From NCBI GenBank assembly GCA_018335585.1, contig JAGXRZ010000040.1, forward strand, positions 87,906 through 151,905: a stretch of DNA of 64,000 bases, written 5' to 3'. The translations under genes and the position numbers were made by a program. Each line of letters begins with the position of its first letter. Position 1 is the first letter of the stretch. This DNA comes from Selenomonadales bacterium (GTDB taxonomy: Bacteria > Bacillota > UBA994). Under the pieces are notes generated by a model. That model was given only the letters and a program-made list of their open reading frames with translations, was not told the DNA's origin and did no database searches. Shown piece after piece: positions 60,665 through 64,000 of this stretch.

Positions 60665-62452
60665 CTATTCTCCCTCGTCTTTGCGTTCCAGTAAATTGTG
60701 TTTTTGCATCTTCTCATAGAGGGAAGTGCGGCCGATGCCGAGCAACTTAGCTGCAGCTGCCTTGTTGTTTTCCGTCAGTCGTAGGCTGTCTAGGATGGCC
60801 TGCCGCTCTGCCGCGAGCATTACTTCTTCAAGTGGCTTAATGTGCTCCACATGTCGCCCTTCGGTGATTTTCTCTGATAGGTGCCGCGGCTGAATCACCC
60901 ATTCCTTGTCGAGCTGACCAATCGCGCGCTCTAACTCGTTCTCAAGCTCGCGCACATTACCCGGCCAGGAGTAACGGTGCAGGAGGCTCATGGCTTTCTC
61001 GCTCACGCCTTCGATGTACCGGCCATACTTCTGGATATACCTGTCCAAGATATGCTCGATGAGGTCGGCTAGGTCCTCCTTGCGCTCCCTTAGCGGTGGA
61101 ATTACGAGGCTCCAGGCAGAGATGCGGTAGTATAAATCGCGACGCAAAAACCCAAGGCGCACGCGTTCCTCTAGGTCTTGATTAGAGGAGACGATAATGC
61201 GGACGTCAACACGTTTAGGCGTCTGTGCGCCAATCTTCTCAACTTCACGCTCCTGCAGAACCCGCAAGATCTTAGCCTGCATGCTAAGGGGCATATCCGC
61301 GATTTCGTCCAGAAAAAGCGTGCCGCCGTCAGCGATTTCGAACTTGCCGGCCTTGCCGCCGGGCCGCGCGCCGAGGAAGGAGCCTTCTTCGTAGCCAAAC
61401 AGCTCCATCTCCAAGAGGTCGTTAGGAATGGCCGCGCAGTTTATGCGCACAAAGGGATGCGCCGCCCGCTTGCTGTGCGCGTGGATCGCTTGCGCGAAAA
61501 CTTCCTTGCCTACGCCGCTTTCGCCTAGCACCAGAACAGTGGCATCAGATAGCGCAGCCCTAGTCGCATGGCGCTTCACTTCCTCTATGGCCGGGCTACT
61601 GCCGATGATGTTCGCAAACGAAAAACGAGAGCGGTTGGCTGTGTTTATCTGCCCTTTGTAGAGCTCAAGTTGCTCCTCCATGCGGCTAATCTTCTCGTGC
61701 AGGGCCTCAAGATCGCTCATTTTACGAAACAGCACTTTGCCGACCGCTCCGATTATTTCGCCGTTGCTGATCATGGGAATGCGCGTGGCAATCATGTAGT
61801 TGCCGCGAATTAACTGCAGGTCAGCGATTTCCGGGATGCCGGTCTCTAAGACGATGTGCATACGCGTGTTTTCTATGACCTCGGTGACGTGACGCCCGAT
61901 AGCGTCCTCTTCTTTTAGTCCTAAGAAGTTTAGGTAGGCCTGACTCATCATGGTGATTATCCCGCGCTTATCTACCACGATGATACCGTCGTAGGCGATT
62001 TCTAGAATCGTTTTTAGTACCTCGCTGTAGCGCTTCTCATGTTCGAGTTCGTGCCTTAACACTTCCTGTTCGGAAATGTCTTCGAGCACTAGCATGGCAC
62101 CTGTAGTAGCTTTCCGGCCCCTGAGAGGCACAGCGCGCACGCGATAGCGCCGACCGGAAAGCGTCGTGACGAAGGTTGTTTTTTCGCGCTGAGCGAGGAT
62201 GAGATACCGCTCTGCCTCGCTCTGCAGGTAATCACCTATGTTTGAGCCAACCGCTCCTTTGCCGCCGCACTCGGCAACGAGCGCCTCCGCAGCGCCGTTC
62301 GCGTAAACTATCTTGCCTGCACCGTCCACCGCGAGCAGGGCTGCCTCCATTGCTTCAATGACAGCGCGCAAGTTGGCGTCGGCGGCCTCGAGCCTGTCAA
62401 AATACGATCTTAATAGCGTTTGTCTGTCTAAGAGAGCATCTTTACCTTTCAT
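60665..62452 (-). CDS. PAS-containing sigma-54-dependent transcriptional activator
   Basis: 595 residues. Two N-terminal PAS regions (about 20-125 and 140-250) and a short coiled linker are followed by the AAA+ domain. This has Walker A LGESGVGKEVFAQAIHAHS, Walker B TLFLDEIADMPLSMQAKILRVLQE and an arginine-finger region. The HTH_8 (Fis type) is at the end (AAAAKLLGIGRTSLYEKMQKHNL). The sigma-54 contact loop is GSFLGA instead of GAFTGA, losing the usual Thr. No receiver domain, so it senses a small ligand through PAS. It probably activates the adjacent CoA-transferase operon, as AtoC-type regulators do. An extended -10 (TGGTATAAT) lies upstream near 62490. Confidence 0.9.
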   Translation of the reverse strand: MKGKDALLDRQTLLRSYFDRLEAADANLRAVIEAMEAALLAVDGAGKIVYANGAAEALVAECGGKGAVGSNIGDYLQSEAERYLILAQREKTTFVTTLSGRRYRVRAVPLRGRKATTGAMLVLEDISEQEVLRHELEHEKRYSEVLKTILEIAYDGIIVVDKRGIITMMSQAYLNFLGLKEEDAIGRHVTEVIENTRMHIVLETGIPEIADLQLIRGNYMIATRIPMISNGEIIGAVGKVLFRKMSDLEALHEKISRMEEQLELYKGQINTANRSRFSFANIIGSSPAIEEVKRHATRAALSDATVLVLGESGVGKEVFAQAIHAHSKRAAHPFVRINCAAIPNDLLEMELFGYEEGSFLGARPGGKAGKFEIADGGTLFLDEIADMPLSMQAKILRVLQEREVEKIGAQTPKRVDVRIIVSSNQDLEERVRLGFLRRDLYYRISAWSLVIPPLRERKEDLADLIEHILDRYIQKYGRYIEGVSEKAMSLLHRYSWPGNVRELENELERAIGQLDKEWVIQPRHLSEKITEGRHVEHIKPLEEVMLAAERQAILDSLRLTENNKAAAAKLLGIGRTSLYEKMQKHNLLERKDEGE

Positions 62453-62565
62453 ACTTCACCCGCCTTTGCCGTAGACTCGCCATTATTATACCAAATACCA
62501 GAACAATAGAAATCCAACATCTACCACGATTTGGCGCGAGACAATTCGCGCAAACTACACTCGGT

Positions 62566-62593
62566 CCAAAAGATTAAGGCCAAAAGATTAAGG
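62566..62593 (+). repeat. Tandem 14-bp repeat forming the DUF1657 ribosome-binding site
   Basis: CCAAAAGATTAAGG occurs twice in a row (62566-62579 and 62580-62593). The second copy ends in the AAGGAGG that serves GTG 62604. Confidence 0.8.
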
Positions 62594-62603
62594 AGGTAGG
62601 TTT

Positions 62604-62924
62604 GTGACAATAGCGAGCCAAGTGGCGCAGTGCTTAGCAAACATTGAAGGTGCAGCGGCAAATCTTAAAAGCTTCGCCCTGCAGACACAAGACCAACAAG
62701 CCAAGCAGATGTTTCAGCAGTTAAGCCAGAGCATGGACCAATCCGCACAGCAGTTGCGTGGCCGTATGGATTACATTATGCAGCAAGAACCACAGTACGC
62801 CCAGGAGATTCAGGGCACCTACAACATCTCCGGCGGCACAACGGGCACTACCACGCTAGGGGGCACCGGTGGGGCCGCGGGCACGACAGGTCAGAAACAG
62901 AAGCGCGATAGAGGGACCTACTAA
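62604..62924 (+). CDS. DUF1657 family protein
   Basis: 106 residues from GTG 62604. The helical DUF1657 region (VAQCLANIEGAAANLKSFALQTQDQQAKQMFQQLSQSMDQSAQQL) is followed by a Gly-Thr-rich low-complexity linker (GGTTGTTTLGGTGGAAGTTG) and a basic end. DUF1657 genes commonly stand next to DUF421 and spoVA-type genes in spore formers; here DUF421 follows at 27 bp. Its exact function is unknown. Confidence 0.85.
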   Translation: MTIASQVAQCLANIEGAAANLKSFALQTQDQQAKQMFQQLSQSMDQSAQQLRGRMDYIMQQEPQYAQEIQGTYNISGGTTGTTTLGGTGGAAGTTGQKQKRDRGTY

Positions 62925-62951
62925 CAGACCAAGGGCAGGGAGGTGACGCAG

Positions 62952-63704
62952 ATGACCCTAGTAGCGGTACTGCTGCGCACTTTCGCTGCCTTTCTCTTTT
63001 TGTTCCTCATGGTGCGCTTCGTTGGCAAACAGCAGCTAAGTCAGATGACTTTCTTTGACTTTATCTCGGGCATCACCATTGGCTCTATTGCGGCGATTGC
63101 GGCAAGCGACCTGACAGTTGGCTGGGAAGCATGGGTAGCTCTCTTAGCCTGGACCGGGTTGACCGTCCTCTCTGCCGTAATAGCCCTCTCTAGCCGCAAG
63201 CTGCGCAAGCTCCTAGACGGCGAGCCGACCATTCTCGTGCATAGAGGCAAAATCCTTGAGGGAAACTTAGGCAAAGTACGTTACACAGTGGACGACCTGC
63301 GCGCTCAGTTGCGTGCCATGAACGCCTTTAGCCTAGCCGATGTGGAATACGCCATACTTGAGACTACGGGCGAACTAAGTGTGCAAAAGAGCCCGCATAA
63401 GGAGCCGCCCTCGCGCCAGGAGATAGGGCTAAAAGGCGAGTATGCCGGCATCGAAATGGAGCTTATAGTCGACGGCGAGATTATGTCTAAGAACCTCTCG
63501 GACTTAAAGAAGGATGAAGCGTGGCTCAAGCAAATGCTTAAAGCGCACGGCGTGGAGTTTGCTAGCGAAGTTTTCTACTGCTCCATAGATGAGCAGGGGC
63601 ACCTGTTTGTGGACAAATACGAAGACCAAATCGCACAAATTCGCGACCCAAGCGACTACAAGTTAGACGCTTGGGTAAACATGGACAAAGAGGACAGGCG
63701 CTAG
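62952..63704 (+). CDS. DUF421 family membrane protein (YetF/YrbG-like)
   Basis: 250 residues from ATG 62952 (AGGGAGGTGA upstream; GTG 62943 overlaps that site). Three N-terminal helices (LRTFAAFLFLFLMVRFVGKQQLSQMTFFDFISGITIGSIAA is the family signature) and a soluble domain with EPTILVHRGKILEGNLGKVRYTVDDLRAQLR. In Bacillus relatives (YetF/YrbG) DUF421 proteins are spore- or membrane-associated. It pairs with DUF1657. The stop codon lies in the loop of a terminator hairpin. Confidence 0.9.
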   Translation: MTLVAVLLRTFAAFLFLFLMVRFVGKQQLSQMTFFDFISGITIGSIAAIAASDLTVGWEAWVALLAWTGLTVLSAVIALSSRKLRKLLDGEPTILVHRGKILEGNLGKVRYTVDDLRAQLRAMNAFSLADVEYAILETTGELSVQKSPHKEPPSRQEIGLKGEYAGIEMELIVDGEIMSKNLSDLKKDEAWLKQMLKAHGVEFASEVFYCSIDEQGHLFVDKYEDQIAQIRDPSDYKLDAWVNMDKEDRR

Positions 63705-63718
63705 GCCTGTCCGTTTTA
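63692..63718 (+). terminator. Terminator after the DUF421 gene
   Basis: Arms GGACAGGC (63692-63699) and GCCTGTCC (63705-63712) followed by GTTTTAC. The stop codon TAG is in the loop. The convergent Opp/Dpp ATPase gene ends within it. Confidence 0.8.
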
Positions 63719-64000
63719 CTTCGCAAGGTGACAAGCCACGAAATGCTCCGGCCGCACTTCTGACCACTCCGGTACTTCGCTCTTGCAGCGGTCGACAACA
63801 TATGGGCAACGTGTGTGGAAGCGACACCCGGCTGGCGGGTTAATGGGGCTTGGGACATCGCCTTGCACGACAATCCGCTTACGCTCGCGCCTAGCGTCAG
63901 GCTGCGGAATAGCAGAGAGCAGTACCTGCGTATACGGATGCAGCGGCTCAGCGTAGAGCTTGTTTGAAGTTGTCATTTCAACAAGCTTGCCTAGATACAT
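63716..64000 (-). CDS. Oligopeptide/dipeptide ABC transporter ATPase, C-terminal part
   Basis: 94 residues; the frame stays open to the window edge, so most of the gene (Walker A, signature, Walker B) lies outside. MYLGKLVEMTTSNKLYAEPLHPYTQVLLSAIP and the oligo_HPY end (QGDVPSPINPPAGCRFHTRCPYVVDRC) are diagnostic for OppD/OppF/DppD/DppF ATPases of peptide importers. Confidence 0.92.
   Translation of the reverse strand: MYLGKLVEMTTSNKLYAEPLHPYTQVLLSAIPQPDARRERKRIVVQGDVPSPINPPAGCRFHTRCPYVVDRCKSEVPEWSEVRPEHFVACHLAK

Overview
The window is a gene-dense chromosomal stretch of an anaerobic, spore-forming, Gram-positive (Firmicutes/Bacillota, clostridial-type) bacterium. Signs of this are strong GGAGG ribosome-binding sites, many GTG/TTG starts and Firmicutes-type riboswitches (FMN, Mn2+, c-di-AMP). 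Anaerobic glycyl-radical enzymes occur with their radical-SAM activases. Sporulation-linked genes are present: an alpha/beta-type SASP, a SleB-like LysM hydrolase, a cytosolic PAS sensor kinase and a DUF1657-DUF421 pair. No rRNA, CRISPR array or complete insertion sequence was seen. I cannot name the genus.

Layout. 1-2.9 kb: end of an anaerobic RNR activase, endonuclease IV, a polyprenyl-phosphate sugar-1-P transferase and endonuclease III. 3.1-9.9 kb: a nucleoside ABC importer (BMP protein, ATPase, two permeases) run together with the glycyl-radical enzyme YjjI and its activase YjjW. 10-15.5 kb: an M20 hydrolase, a phosphotransferase, a GDT1-type transporter behind a Mn2+ riboswitch, a YitT protein, RibU behind an FMN riboswitch, and a tail-anchored protein made of six exact-length 22-residue repeats. 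15.9-24.2 kb: DEAD-box helicase, PAS kinase, YycJ-type MBL hydrolase, PdxR divergent from pdxST, NYN protein, RNase HI. 24.3-33.9 kb: a Fur-boxed feoAB operon with a tiny Cys-rich protein, DUF1904, M20 hydrolase, WYL regulator, nitrilase, PopT/DUF368, TIGR01906 protein, TM1266-type regulator, SASP and DUF401 transporter.

34-37.5 kb looks accessory: a CPBP membrane protease with an ABC exporter behind a promoter and a leader containing small ORFs, followed by a YefM-YoeB toxin-antitoxin pair. 37.6-50.4 kb is core: SleB-like hydrolase behind a c-di-AMP riboswitch, DnaE, PgpA, PfkA, Asd, a PLP sulfur amino acid enzyme, YibE/F, and a DMT exporter with AsnB. 50.5-55.4 kb is a defence-like island next to tRNA-Leu. 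It holds a heptad coiled-coil protein, a type II restriction-modification pair and a DUF1828/DUF6978-like pair. It contains duplicated blocks and two copies of one promoter, each upstream of one of the two gene pairs. 55.4-62.5 kb is a ketone-body type operon (thiolase, SDR, GntP permease, CoA-transferase) next to a PAS sigma-54 activator. The window ends with DUF1657-DUF421 and a partial Opp/Dpp ATPase.

Between genes, two repeat families stand out. One is a REP-like hairpin (core AAAGGGACGG) that acts as a terminator and has spread into gene ends. The other is a set of arrays of degenerate 7-bp units, three of which share a conserved core. The most likely undescribed items are the 22-residue repeat protein, the CPBP-ABC cassette, the island whose two gene pairs share a duplicated promoter, and the 7-bp repeat element.
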